Origin: Mastigamoeba balamuthi
Taxonomy: Eukaryota > Evosea > Mastigamoebida > Mastigamoebidae
DNA: 64,000 nucleotides
Direction: 5' to 3'
Assembly: GCA_902651635.1 (NCBI GenBank)
Contig: CACRSC010001917.1
Location: 605,977-669,976, forward strand
Within the stretch, counting starts at the first letter, position 1. Every line of letters starts with the position of its first letter. The notes below the pieces were generated by a model, which was not told the origin of the DNA, did not search any database, and was given only the letters and a program-made list of their open reading frames with translations. Shown here in pieces: positions 31,513-41,803 of this stretch. A program made the translations under genes and the position numbers.

Positions 31513-32517
31513 TCAGCTGGGGGCGTCGAAGTTGTTGGTGGATTCCGCTTCGCCCTCCTTCTCTTTTCGTTGCCTGCTCTTCTCCACGGCCTCCAGGAGC
31601 AGTGCCTGCACGAGCGGTGCGTCAGTCATGCCGTGTGTGGCCGCAGGGGCGAGTGCCTTCCACATGTCGTCCACGTTCTGCCCGCTGAGCGCGCTGACCT
31701 CGAAATATCTGGAACCGCGGGTATATCAGGCCAGTGGCGAAGAAATGCCTGCCTTACGTCATCCCCTGGCTGGCAGCCCACTGCCTGCCCTCGGCCTCGA
31801 GCACAGACCGCGTCGACAGGCCCTCGGCCTTGTTCGCCGCGAGGAACACGGGCGCGGACTCGGGGAGCCCGCACTGCTTGGCCTCTGCCACCCACGCGCC
31901 CAGCGACTCGAACGACTTGCGGGACCCCACGTCGAACACGAGCAGCGCCGCGTGGGCGTCCCTGTAGAACTCGGAGCGCACGTCCGAGTAGTCGCGGGGC
32001 CCCGCGAGGTCCCAGAAGTGCGCGGAGATCTCCGGGGTGTCGCTGCGGCTGCTCGGCCCGCCCTGCCCCGCGACCGCGGCCCCTTGCAGCATCGACACTA
32101 TGGCCGACTCGTTCCTCTCCTGCTGCCCGGGCCCCAGGAGCGTGACGCGCTGCGTGCGAAGGCGAGATCAGTTGATCGCGTCTTAAGGCCTCCGGGTTTC
32201 GCGTGCCTTCACACCGTAATCGACGCCGATTGTCGCGATGTACTTCGACTGGAACTGGGCGGCAGAGGTGAGGGCGAGCCGGAATCGGGCGGAGACGGTA
32301 CGGTGCCCTCGCAGAAGCGGCGGATGAGGCAGCTCTTGCCCACGGACCCGTCGCCCAGAGTGAGCACGTGGACTTTGCTGGCACGCTTGCGCTTGCGGGA
32401 GTCCTCCGCCCTGTCGAACGGCTTCCAGTGCAGGTCTAGCTGCTCCATGTCTTGGCGCTGCTGCTGCTGCAGCTGCTGCGGGCCCAGGGAGCCAATGCCC
32501 CCGCGCATCAGCGCCAT
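31513..32517 (-). CDS. RJL-type small GTPase (RBJ/DNAJC27 without a J domain)
   Basis: Minus-strand exons 32302..32517, 32207..32254, 31758..32149 and 31513..31708; 283 aa. P-loop GDGSVGKS, then KYIATIGVDYGVK, DLAG, SEFYRDAHAALLVFDVG and a weak guanine motif ANKAEG match RJL GTPases; EGRQWAASQG and YFEVSALSG follow. The second intron (32150..32206) begins GCACGC, and only this donor yields VDYGVK. The C-terminal J domain of animal RBJ is absent, as in many protists. RJL occurrence has been linked to flagella. The conserved NKxD motif is altered to NKAE, which could change nucleotide choice or affinity. Head to head with the zinc-finger gene. Confidence 0.85.
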
Positions 32518-32624
32518 TTTTGGGATGTCGATATTTTGTCTCTCGAAGATTCGCGTATCTGCCGGAATCTGCTCTTCGCGTGCTTTTTGCTTTTTTTGCG
32601 TTTGAAAAAAGCCTCTGCGAAGGA
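32518..32624. promoter_or_regulatory. Bidirectional promoter, RJL and ZC3H11A-like genes
   Basis: 107 bp between start codons. AT-rich compared with the flanks. Contains AGATTCGCGTATCT (32547..32560), a near-palindrome found again at two other sites in the window. Confidence 0.55.
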
Positions 32625-34120
32625 ATGGCGTCGGGGGATGATGAGCGGTCGCTGACCGACTGCCACTTCTTCATGACTTCCGGCTGCACCAAGGTCCGCC
32701 CCCTCTCGCGCCCCCTGTCTTTGCGTCTTTTTCTTCCCTTTTTTTGAAATAGAACAGTTCTCTGTTGCCGCGCGCCCGTGTGACTGCGTCTTCGCGGGTC
32801 TGTGCCGCCATACGGAGCCGCTCGAGGGGGGGGAGCCCCCATCCCGTTTCCGTGGTCTCACCGCAGCGGGGAGTGGGCCAACGCAGGGGGCTGCGTGCCC
32901 GTTCAGGCACTGCGAGCAGGCCAAGGCGACGGTCACCGCGTGCCCGGGCTGGCAGCCGGGCACCTGCAACTCGGTCACCTGCCCCATGCGACACCCCGTG
33001 CGCTCCGCCGCCCATTCCCTGCCGTCGGTGCTGGGTGCTGTGCTGATCGCCCCCCTGCTGGGTGTGGTGGAGCAGGCTGTGCCCGTGTGCATGTACTTCC
33101 TCCAGGGCAACTGCACCCGGGGCGCTGCGTGCTACTTCCGCCACGTCGTGCGCGCACAGGCACCGGCACCCGCTGCCTCTGCTCAGGAAGTGCCCCAGAA
33201 AACACCTGCCCAGACGGCGACGCAGGCGACGCCTCCCGCAGCAGCTGGAGCTGCGGTCGCTGTCGCGGCTGCGGCTGCGGCGCCAGCGGACGCCGCTGTG
33301 CAGGCGCAGAGGGAGCAGCTCAAGCAGCGCCTGCAGGAGCAGCTGGAGGAGGAGCGCAGGAAGCTGAGCGACCGACTCAAGCAGCAGCAGCGCGCGATTT
33401 CGGGGCGCGGGCTGCTGGCGATCCCCACGGCCCCTGTGCTGCTGCAGCCGCAGCAGCAGGGGCGCAAGAGACCCCTGTCGCCGGCGGTGGCAGAGCCCGA
33501 CGACCACGCCAAGAACGGGGCGCTGAAGCGCCAGAGGGCTGTACGTCGTGACACCATTGCGACAGCGGCCGGGCGGCACTAATGCGGGGGCAACGCACCA
33601 GAGCATCGACACCGCGGGCATACCGGACCAGAGGTCCCTCCAGGAGAAGCGCAGAGCGCGCTTTGGCTCTGCGTCCAACGATTCGCCGAGCAGCAGCACG
33701 CCGCCCCGGAGGCAGCCGTCGTCGAGCGCGCCCAAGGAAGAGGGCCGTGCTCCGATGCGCTTTGTCAAGTCGCTGGACGAGATCATGATGGAGAAAGGCG
33801 AGCAACCGATCCCGTCCCAGTCGCCCGCGCGCTCGGCCCAAAAGCCGGAGCCCCAGCCCGAGCAGGCATTTGAGCCCGATCAACCCGAGCAGCAGCAGCA
33901 GCTAGAGGCCGATCTGGCTCCGTCAGAGGAGGTCGGCGAGGCGGAAGCGTACGTCGACGACCAGAACCTTGTTTCAGATGAGCCCCCCGCCGAGGAGGCC
34001 GCGGCAGATGATGCGGGCATGGAGGAAGGCAATACAGCCGCCGTTGTCGAGGAGGCGCCAGCTGACCCCGATGGCCTGGATATACTTCCCGCCGAGGACG
34101 TCGAGAACATCGACGTGTGA
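32625..34120 (+). CDS. CCCH zinc-finger protein, ZC3H11A-like
   Basis: Exons 32625..32693, 32887..32997, 33076..33540 and 33602..34120; 387 aa. Three CCCH fingers: CHFFMTSGCTKGAACPFRHC, then CPGWQPGTCNSVTCPMRH, then CMYFLQGNCTRGAACYFRH. Spacing and the FRHC ending match ZC3H11A. A later FVKSLDEIMMEKGEQ corresponds to the KTLEEI block of that family. ZC3H11A binds RNA with the TREX export complex. The rest is Gln/Ala coiled coil and a Glu-rich tail. Introns are 193, 78 and 61 nt; the 78-nt one is in frame, so a retained form would also be readable. Confidence 0.84.
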
Positions 34121-34348
34121 CGAACGATGATCTCCTATGCGTACCATTCGAAGCCTAAACAGAAAAGAAACACAAACCAGCAATCTGCCAGGACTTCCAA
34201 GCGGTCAAACGCCGTGTCGCTCCCTGCCACTGCCTCGGCTTCCCCTTATGAAACACTCCAGGAACGAGAGCCGATCATTCAGGTTGCTAATTGTTGGATT
34301 AGTGCAGGCTGGCACAACGGACGCTCAACCCGGGCGATATCGCACTAA

Positions 34349-36455
34349 TCACTTGCGCATGGCGTCGCGGCGTTGCTTGCTGCCCTTGCCTCCTCTGTGC
34401 TTGCGCTTCTTCTGTTGCGCAGCAGCCGGGGCATCATTCGCGCCGGGTGAGGCAGTGCGCTGGCGCTTCTGCTGTGGCTGCGCCTGCTGCTGCGTGCCTG
34501 CCGATGTCTCGCGCTTCTTTTGCTCCGGGGCTGCGTGCCACGACGGCTTGAGGTCATCCACCGTCACTCTGGACTTGGACTGCGCCACAAACGGCGCAAA
34601 CCGTGTCATCTTGAGCACAACGGCTCGCACGCACTGAGCGGTCCTCACGGCGATCGCGGCCTGCGGACACAACTGTGTTACTGGGAGCGCGGGTGGGCGT
34701 GACACGAGCGTACCACGTTGTCTCTGAGAAGATGCTGTCTTGGAGCCCTGCAGCGCAGGCACGCTGTTCGAAATCTCTTTCAGGAGCTCCGCAAAGCGTT
34801 GGGCGGCTGTTGCGTCGACAGCGACAGCCATCTCCTCCGGCTGGGCGGTGACGACCTCGACGCCGCACAGGCCACGCAGCTGCGCGGGGGCCCTCAGCGC
34901 GAGCTTGCAGAAGAGGACCAGAAGCGCCTCGACCAGCGACCAGTTCACCTGCACGGCATCCGGGGCTGCGGCGGCCGCCGTCGCCGTCGGCGCAGGCTGC
35001 TCGGAGGCCGCTGCAGCCTCCTGCTGCGGCTTCTTCTCATCGGCCTTCTGCGGCAGCGGCACCGCCCAGTAGAGCAGCGCGAGGGCATGGGGCATGAGGG
35101 TGCGCGCGTCCACCATCGTTGCGGTGTCCGCGAGGTCCGCGAGGGCGCGGACGAGCCCCAGCCTGTCCGAGTCCCTCACGCCCTCGGCCGCGGGGGCCAG
35201 GAGCGCCGCTGCGTTGGCGCACACGGGGTCCAGGAGCTCCGAGGCGGCCCCGACGCCAAGCTTGTGCGCAACGCAGATCCTCGCGGCAATGGCGAGGCAG
35301 CTCGACGTCCTCGCGGCGGCGTCCGCGGCGCTCTCCGACGTCCCGCCGGCCTTCATCTGCGCGGCCACCAGGGCGACGAGCTCCGCGCCCTTGCCTGCGG
35401 AGGGGGCGTAGGGCAGCAGGGACTCGAGGGTGCCGAGGGCCATGCGGAACTCCTCGGGGGAGGCGTCGGGAGAGGACGCGGACGAGCGCAGCGCCTCGCA
35501 CACGAGCTTCTCGCTGTCCGAGCCGCTCGCGCCGGCCAGCGCGCGTATGTTCTTGGCGAAGTAGTCGGCGGCCCGGGCCCTCTGCACGTCGTCGCCCTCC
35601 CTCACCGTGGAAAGCAGCGCAGCGACGACAGCTGACGGCAGGCGGAGCGGAGCGACTGGTCAGAGAACCGAGGGCACCCCGGGACGCGCGTACCTGCGGG
35701 ATACAGGGTAGATATCGTGCCAAGCTCGCGCGTGGCGTTGTTCACCTCCAGATGTGCCTCTGTGAGGCATCGTAAGACAGGTGAAGAACAGATTCCCACG
35801 CCTCGTTGATATTCAATACACTCTGGATTCGGGGGAGAAATCCATATTCCAGTCGCCCATCCGCCCCTGCGCGCGCTCGTGTCGTGGGGGGGGGGGGGGG
35901 GNATACACTCTAGATTCGGGGGAGAAATCCAGATTCCAGTCGCCCATCCGCCCGCGCGCTCGTGTCTGGGGGGGGGGGGAGTGACCAAACAAAAGTACCT
36001 GAGCCCAGGAGCTGGACCAGCACAGAGGTGATGCGGGGCGCGTGGTCCGGCGACGCGCGGGCCACGGGGGTGAGCGCCTTGGCCGCGCAGACGCGCAGGT
36101 CCGAGTCGGTGCTCTCGCAGAGGTCGAACAGCGCGTCCACCACGCGGTCGGCCGCGCGCGGCGTGCGGGTCAGCTGCTGCGACATCACCTGCGCGGCCAG
36201 CCTGTTGGCCTTGTTCCCGCGGCGCCCCACGCTCGTCAGCTCCTCGATGAGCGCGTCCTCTGCCTGTCCATATGCGTTGGGTCGGCGTTCGCCGGTTATT
36301 GCGCTGCGGTGACGACGGACGACGGCATGGGGAGGGCAGCCGCGGGGGGGACGAACTTCAGGGGTGACGGCTGGCTCGTTGAGGAGCTTGGAGATCTCGT
36401 ACACGCGCTCGACCTCGGCGCTGTCGTCGTGTGCCTTGTTGCTGTCGTCGGACAT
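34349..36455 (-). CDS. API5: Apoptosis inhibitor 5 (API5/AAC-11) homologue
   Basis: Minus-strand exons: 36369..36455 and 35999..36263 (the join between these two is uncertain), 35694..35759, 34349..35631; about 530 aa. HEAT-repeat text matches API5: NKANRLAAQVMSQQL, DALFDLCESTDSDLRVCAAK, ITSVLVQLLGS, LEVNNATRELGTIST, REGDDVQRARAADYFAK and the C-terminal ALKMTRFAPFVAQ-like helix, ending in a Lys/Arg-rich nuclear signal. API5 is a nuclear scaffold reported to bind Acinus and to touch E2F and mRNA export pathways. Intron 35760..35998 carries a duplicated segment around one N, probably an assembly fault. Head to head with RAB3GAP1. Confidence 0.85.
35816..35979. repeat. Direct duplication around a single N
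   Basis: About 80 bp (35816..35901) is repeated at 35903..35979 with a few differences; position 35902 is N and poly-G runs border both copies. It lies within an API5 intron. Best read as an assembly join of two alleles. Confidence 0.75.
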
Positions 36456-36575
36456 CCCGTGGGGTTTGCGCGCGCACGAGAGATCGAACGAACGCTCCGA
36501 GAGAGAATATCTCCCGGGGGCAGATTCGAGTATCTGGACAGAATCCCCGCGCCAATCGGCAGAAACCTGAGAGCG
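36456..36575. promoter_or_regulatory. Bidirectional promoter, API5 and RAB3GAP1
   Basis: 120 bp between start codons. Contains GAATATCT at about 36506 and AGATTCGAGTATCT at 36522..36535, the latter one base different from the copy at 32547. Confidence 0.55.
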
Positions 36576-39500
36576 ATGGAGCAGGCGATCGAGGGGACCG
36601 GGGAGGAGGAGCTCCTAGAGATCCTCGACTTCACCAACCAGTCGCCATGGGAGCGTTTTGCCGCCGCCCTCTCGGCGCTCCTGCGCACATGGGACCTGAC
36701 CAAGGTACCCACCTCGCACCGCCCGCTTGGTGGCGATGCAGACGGGACCGAGCCAAGGAATCCCCAGTGGAATCTCCAATATCTTGATTCCAGAAATCAT
36801 GAGGGTGCTGACCGCGCCACAACTCTGCCCCTGCCAGGCGGCGACCTCGGACCCCCCGCCGGTCTATGCGGGCGTGCAGTGCATCGTCACGTACAGCGGG
36901 CCCGCCCCCGCGAGGGAGACCGGGTGGGAGTGGCTGGCGAGCAGGGAGAGCGACAGCGAGCAGCTGAGGGCTACGCGAGTGCCCCCGGTCGAGCAGCTGT
37001 TCGGCGTCCGCGAGTACGTCCTCGTCAAGCCCATGGACCGCGTCGACGTCTCGTTCGCCACGCTCGTTCTGAGCGCCCTCACGTGTGCCTGCGGCGAGAT
37101 CCAGCTGTGCGGCAAGCACCGCGTCTCAGTCGCCCGGAATTGATGCGGAACTGACCGACTGGTCGCTCGCGTGGCGGTGCAGGTGCTGCCCGGTGTTCGT
37201 GCAGTATGGGGACAGCGAGTTCGTCGGGTTCCAGCTGCCCGGCTCTGATGCCGGATTTGTGACACGGTTCAGCTCGATGACGTTGAGGTCCATGTCAGAG
37301 GAGTCCACGAGTCTTGGCGGCCTTATACCCTACGCCACGTCGGCACTTGTACAGCACAGCGCACCTTCGTCCCGATGCACGTGGCCCGGTCTGGACCTCA
37401 CTGTGCATTGCGCTGTTCGAAGGCAGCAGCAGACGATGGCAGCGCGCTGGTGGTCACGACGCAGTACAACTACTACCAGCAGTGGCAGGGAGACAACTGG
37501 AGGGATGTCGGGCCCGACGCCCTGTTCCCTGGCGAGTTCCCCCGGGCCGCGACCGTGAAGAACGGCGTGCTGTGGGGAGCGTCAGAGGACCCGATCAGGG
37601 GAATGCAGATCTCTGTGCAGTGGGAGCAGAACGGAGGCCAGTCTTCGATGTCACGCCTCTCGTCTCACGGACGCTGTCGCAGACTCGGAAGGGACATTGG
37701 AAAGCGACGCGATGGTGCCGCGCAGGTGGGTCGTCAAGTGCGACTTCAAAGACAGGTTCGCTGTTCAAGTGTACGCAATCCCGTGGCTGAAGGATTTGGT
37801 CTCAGCGTCTCGTGCATGCTGGCGAAATCGGTCCGAAACATGATTTCGGGGATGATCGACACTGCGCCCTTCCAGTCTGTATTCCAGATCATCAGTATGT
37901 GCTCCTTTGAGTGTCTATTCCCACTGAATAAGGCCTCTTTGTGGCACAGACGCGAAGCAGGTCGATGAAAAGCCGTCGTCTGTCGTTGCCTCGTTCTCCA
38001 ACTCCTTCATACCAACTGAGCACGTGCGTGATAAGCCCACGCAAACATCTCCCTGACGACCGAAGCAGGAGGTTACCAGCTTGCTGTCTTCCCTGTTCCA
38101 CCAGGAAGAGATACCGGCCGCACCGGAGAGCGATGTCCGTTTCAAGGAGTCAATCAGGTTGCACTGACAGGCCTCCAGGTGGTCCACAAGTCCGGCCTCA
38201 AGGCGGCGCCAGCGTACTCCCTGCTGGAGGGGCTGGCCCTCAAGCTGCTGAACATCAGAGGGCTCTCTGGATATCTTGTCATTTGGAGGGAGTTCGTTCG
38301 GGCGGTGAGGGCCTTCGTGGATGGCGGGCAGGCCATTCCTCGTACAGGAGACAGCCCGGACTTCTCGTGTTGCCTCATCCACCAGAAGCTACAGATGGCA
38401 ACTGACTCTTCTTATGCCGTCCTCTAATCAGCCCTTCAGCTCAACTTCTGCACGTTCTACAACAAAGCCTCGAAATCGAAAGCGCCGACGCCCAACCCCA
38501 TCCAGAAGCCCGCGCCCGAGAGCAGCAAGTTCGCCTACGTGGATGAGACCGGTGCAGAGGGCGAAGATGGCTGGGGAATGGACGCCACGCCCCTTCCGCT
38601 GCCGGAGCCCGCATCCAAGGAGCCAAGTTCTGACACCCGCCCCGGCTTCCTGATCCTTGGCGGGGAGATGGTCATCCCGGCCCTACAGGCATTCCAGCAC
38701 GGTGCCGCGCTAGTATTGACATTGCCGCAGGTCTCGGGAGTTCAGACGGAGGACATGGTGCAAGAGCGCAGTGAACTGCTGTCACGTATAGGCACTGGCC
38801 GCGAATCCACTCTCGTTAGAGCTCGAATTCAGTCCCCCCAGCTCGTTTCCGGTGTGCCCTCTTCCCGAGTGATCACAACAGTGATTGACCTCGCGCATCA
38901 GACATGATGGCGTTCAAGCACTCGAACCCCACGGCGATGTTCGAGGACTTCATCCGCTGGTACTCACCGACGGACTGGATCAAGGGCAAGCTCACACCGA
39001 GAATGGCGAGCCCCGACAACGCGTGGAAGGTTCTCTGGGAGGTTGGTTTCTGTGCAGCAACTCGCTCTGGGCTGACCACGGCTTCGCAGGAGGCGAGACC
39101 GCAGGACGTTGCCTCGCAGCAGCCCCTGTTCGACAAGGAGCGCGAAGCTGCACGCGTTTTCGACTACCTGGAGAACCTGCGCCCCGCCGAGCTGCTTCAG
39201 CAGTACCTGTAACCGCCATAACGCAGCTTAACACCGCACTAGGCTGTCATCTGTAGCCCTGTGCGGAGTCCTCAGGACTTTCAGTGACAAGAACTACGCG
39301 CTCGGGGGTATCCAACCCAGTGACCCCTGTCTCTAATCTCCTCTATAGCCAAGCCCGTTGTGTTCGGACAGGGACTTCCGGTTGGCAAGCACGCGTTGGA
39401 CCTGCTTTCCGACAGCATTCGCGTTCACTGGGCGCATGCAGACCACTCTGCAATAACGTACCCTCTGACTGTTGTTGCAAATACGTATACGTCTCACAAA

Positions 39501-39908
39501 AAAACTGCCTCAGGTCCCTCGAGTCCTATGAGCCTGTGTGGAGGTCGGTGTCATCTGTGGAGGTAGCCTTTTCCCGGGCGAGCTCTCTGGCGTACAAGGT
39601 ATGTGGAACCCACAGGGCACTGTTCTTACTTTATGCAGCTCTGTGGGTCGGAGAGGATGGTGTCGGAGTTGACCGAGAAGACGTTCTATCTAACCCAGAG
39701 CGACGACGAGAAGGGGGTCGCCGTACGTCTGCTGGGGCTGGAGACGGGTGGAGAGGACTTGCCCGAGCCGGAGTGGAAGGAGTACATTGTTCACGCACAG
39801 GGGCTTAAAGCGCCACCACTCTGTAGGAGTCGCCTCTACTCCAATGTTTGCACAGGTGAATACTCTGCCTACTCCACCATTAGAATAGCATTGGCCTCGT
39901 CGCCTTGA
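36576..39908 (+). CDS. RAB3GAP1: Rab3 GTPase-activating protein catalytic subunit
   Basis: A gene of roughly a dozen exons. Sure exons include 36576..36704 (EILDFTNQSPWERF) and 36838..37115. Further on the family text appears in order: LPVFVQYG-like (37184), TTQYNYYQQW (37460), EDPIRGMQISVQW, VHKSGLKAAPAYSLLEGLALKLL (as two blocks near 38180), SCCLIHQKLQM, FIRWYSPTDWI, LFDKEREAARVFDYL, SVEVAFSRASSLAYK, PEWKEYIVHA and the Tyr-Ser-rich end at 39908. RAB3GAP1 with its partner activates Rab3 GTP hydrolysis and acts as exchange factor for Rab18. The intron 37116..37182 begins GCACCG. Several inner joins (37300-38200 and 39250-39550) are not resolved by eye. Looks complete. Confidence 0.85.
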
Positions 39909-40402
39909 TGGCAGGTCGGCAGACTCGGTGTGCTGTGGAGAACCAATTGTCCCCTCTTTTTTGGAGATAGTAGCTATTGGTCGTTGCCTCACAAACGGGT
40001 TGGAGGCAGAGCTCAAACAGCCCGAAGTCGAGAAGCTGGAGGGAGTCTGTCTTTATTTACTTATTTCATTGTGACTGAGTGCATCATGGTGAAAGCCAAC
40101 CTGAAACAATTCGGCAGCCTGGCCTGTCACTGGATTGTGTCCTCTCAGCCCATCCCAGATACTGGGGTCTTCTGGAGTTGGGTCAGAGGTAGGCCCTGTG
40201 ACTGCCATCTGATATCTTTCTGCTCAGGTTCCCGTCACTCACATTTTGGTCTGCAAATAGATTGCATCCGTGGTTGGAGAGCAAAAGGGTAGCAGAAGGG
40301 CGAGGCTAGGTGCAAGTGTCCTAGCCCCCTTTTTCATGCAACCCGCGAGGCGATCTAAAGTCTTCGTAGCAAATGTATTGGGGAAAATAGTAACATGTAA
40401 AG

Positions 40403-40473
40403 GCCTGCCTAGTTTAGCGGCAGAATAACTGATTGTGGCTCAGTTGACCCTGGTTCGACTCCAGGGGCAGGCA
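40403..40473 (+). tRNA. tRNA-His (GTG)
   Basis: Acceptor stem GCCTGCC/GGCAGGC, discriminator A, anticodon stem ACTGA/TCAGT with loop TTGTGGC (anticodon GTG), T arm CCTGG-TTCGACT-CCAGG. Internal A and B boxes are present and a TTTT run follows at about 40475 as a Pol III terminator. No intron. Confidence 0.93.
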
Positions 40474-41596
40474 CTTTTCTGATGGGTTTTTCTTTACGTC
40501 TTTTGGTCCTTCAACCGAGTATGCACTGTGCCGCCCAGGTGTGGCCACAGAGAAGGGAGTTCGTGCCTTGACAAACAGGCTATGACTTGGTAACTGGATT
40601 GTACTTTACTGAAAGAAGAAGCTGTTGAAACCTTCTTTTTACATTCTGTGGACTTTAATCTCATAAGATCAATTCTTACAGTGTACATATAGTGCACATG
40701 TTAATACAGTGGCATGTGATTCAGATCCCTCTCACACCTTGGAAATGTTAGATATAATATAAAGATAATGTACAGTGTGTCCTGAACTATTTTTGCTTAA
40801 ATTACTGATTACTTGAGAAAAATCAAATTCAGATTTTCATGAATAAAAATTCAATACAATTTCCCTGTTCAGCTTAAAGTGATAAATTGATATTTAAGTG
40901 ATTTCCTACATTTAAATGATTGTATATTGTTAATTGTATTTCCTTTTTTATTTAATTTTATCAGTCAGTCTTTTCTCAAATGTCAAGGTAAATTCAGCAT
41001 AACTGAACTTTTTTGCATATTTTTAATTATTATATGCTTCTTTAAGATGAGTAAGAATAATGAAACTATAGTTTAAGAATTATCATAATTTGAATTATTC
41101 AACAACCTTAGGTCTTTGTCATTTGCAACCTAAAGAACAGTATTGCAAGTTCACAAAACAAAGAAAGACATAATCATGAATTTAAGAAAGAGAAATCCTA
41201 TGCTGTATGACAGTGAACCTGATTATTAGTATTAAGATTGTATAATAAACTTTATTCATAAAATACTCTTTTCTATTCTTTTATATATTAGTATTCATGA
41301 TCACCCGGAAGAGTACAACAGTATGAATGCAAGTGCCCTTAGTGGTCATACACAGTCTCATGTAAGCACTGTTCTACAGAGCATTCTCATTATGATAGAA
41401 TGACTGTACTGAAAAATTGAGAACACACTTTATACCTGCAGAACATTCCTTGTGCTCTTCACTAGGCATGAAATGCACTATTCTTCTTCTTTGTTGAGCA
41501 GGTCATTTGTGCCTTTTTCCTACCCAATAAACCTGCTATTTGGCATTTCTCAGAAGAGAATTAGCGTTTTCGAACATTTGTTCATGAGAAAAAAGT

Positions 41597-41670
41597 TGCG
41601 CTGCGCTGGGATCGAACCAGCGACCCTAAGATTATGAGACTTATACTCTAACCAACTGAGCTAGCAGCGC
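41597..41670 (-). tRNA. tRNA-Met (CAT), elongator type
   Basis: On the minus strand: acceptor GCGCTGC/GCAGCGC with A, D arm GCTC..GAGT, anticodon loop CTCATAA, T arm GCTGG-TTCGATC-CCAGC. The U-U pair at the base of the anticodon loop is normal for elongator tRNA-Met. A T6 run follows. No intron. Confidence 0.93.
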
Positions 41671-41803
41671 ATTACACTATAAATTGTTCACATATGTGTT
41701 TTTTGAATGGAACAGCTCTTGCTGCTGTTTCATCCCCACAAACCTAGGATGTATGTTATCAATTGATACACAATGTTCAAGTGAATATGTTAGCTCTTGT
41801 TTG

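Larger units (their letters stand above)
39909..41803. other. AT-rich island with two tRNA genes
   Basis: About 1.9 kb. From about 40480 to 41580 the sequence is strongly AT-rich, in sharp contrast with both sides. No protein frame of note. It holds tRNA-His and tRNA-Met on opposite strands. Confidence 0.7.

Noticed and set aside
32302-32310. A GC donor for the first RJL intron (GCACCG)
   Set aside because: That join breaks frame. The GT donor three codons' reach downstream (GTACCG) gives CEGTFQSKY in frame, so this intron is GT-AG.
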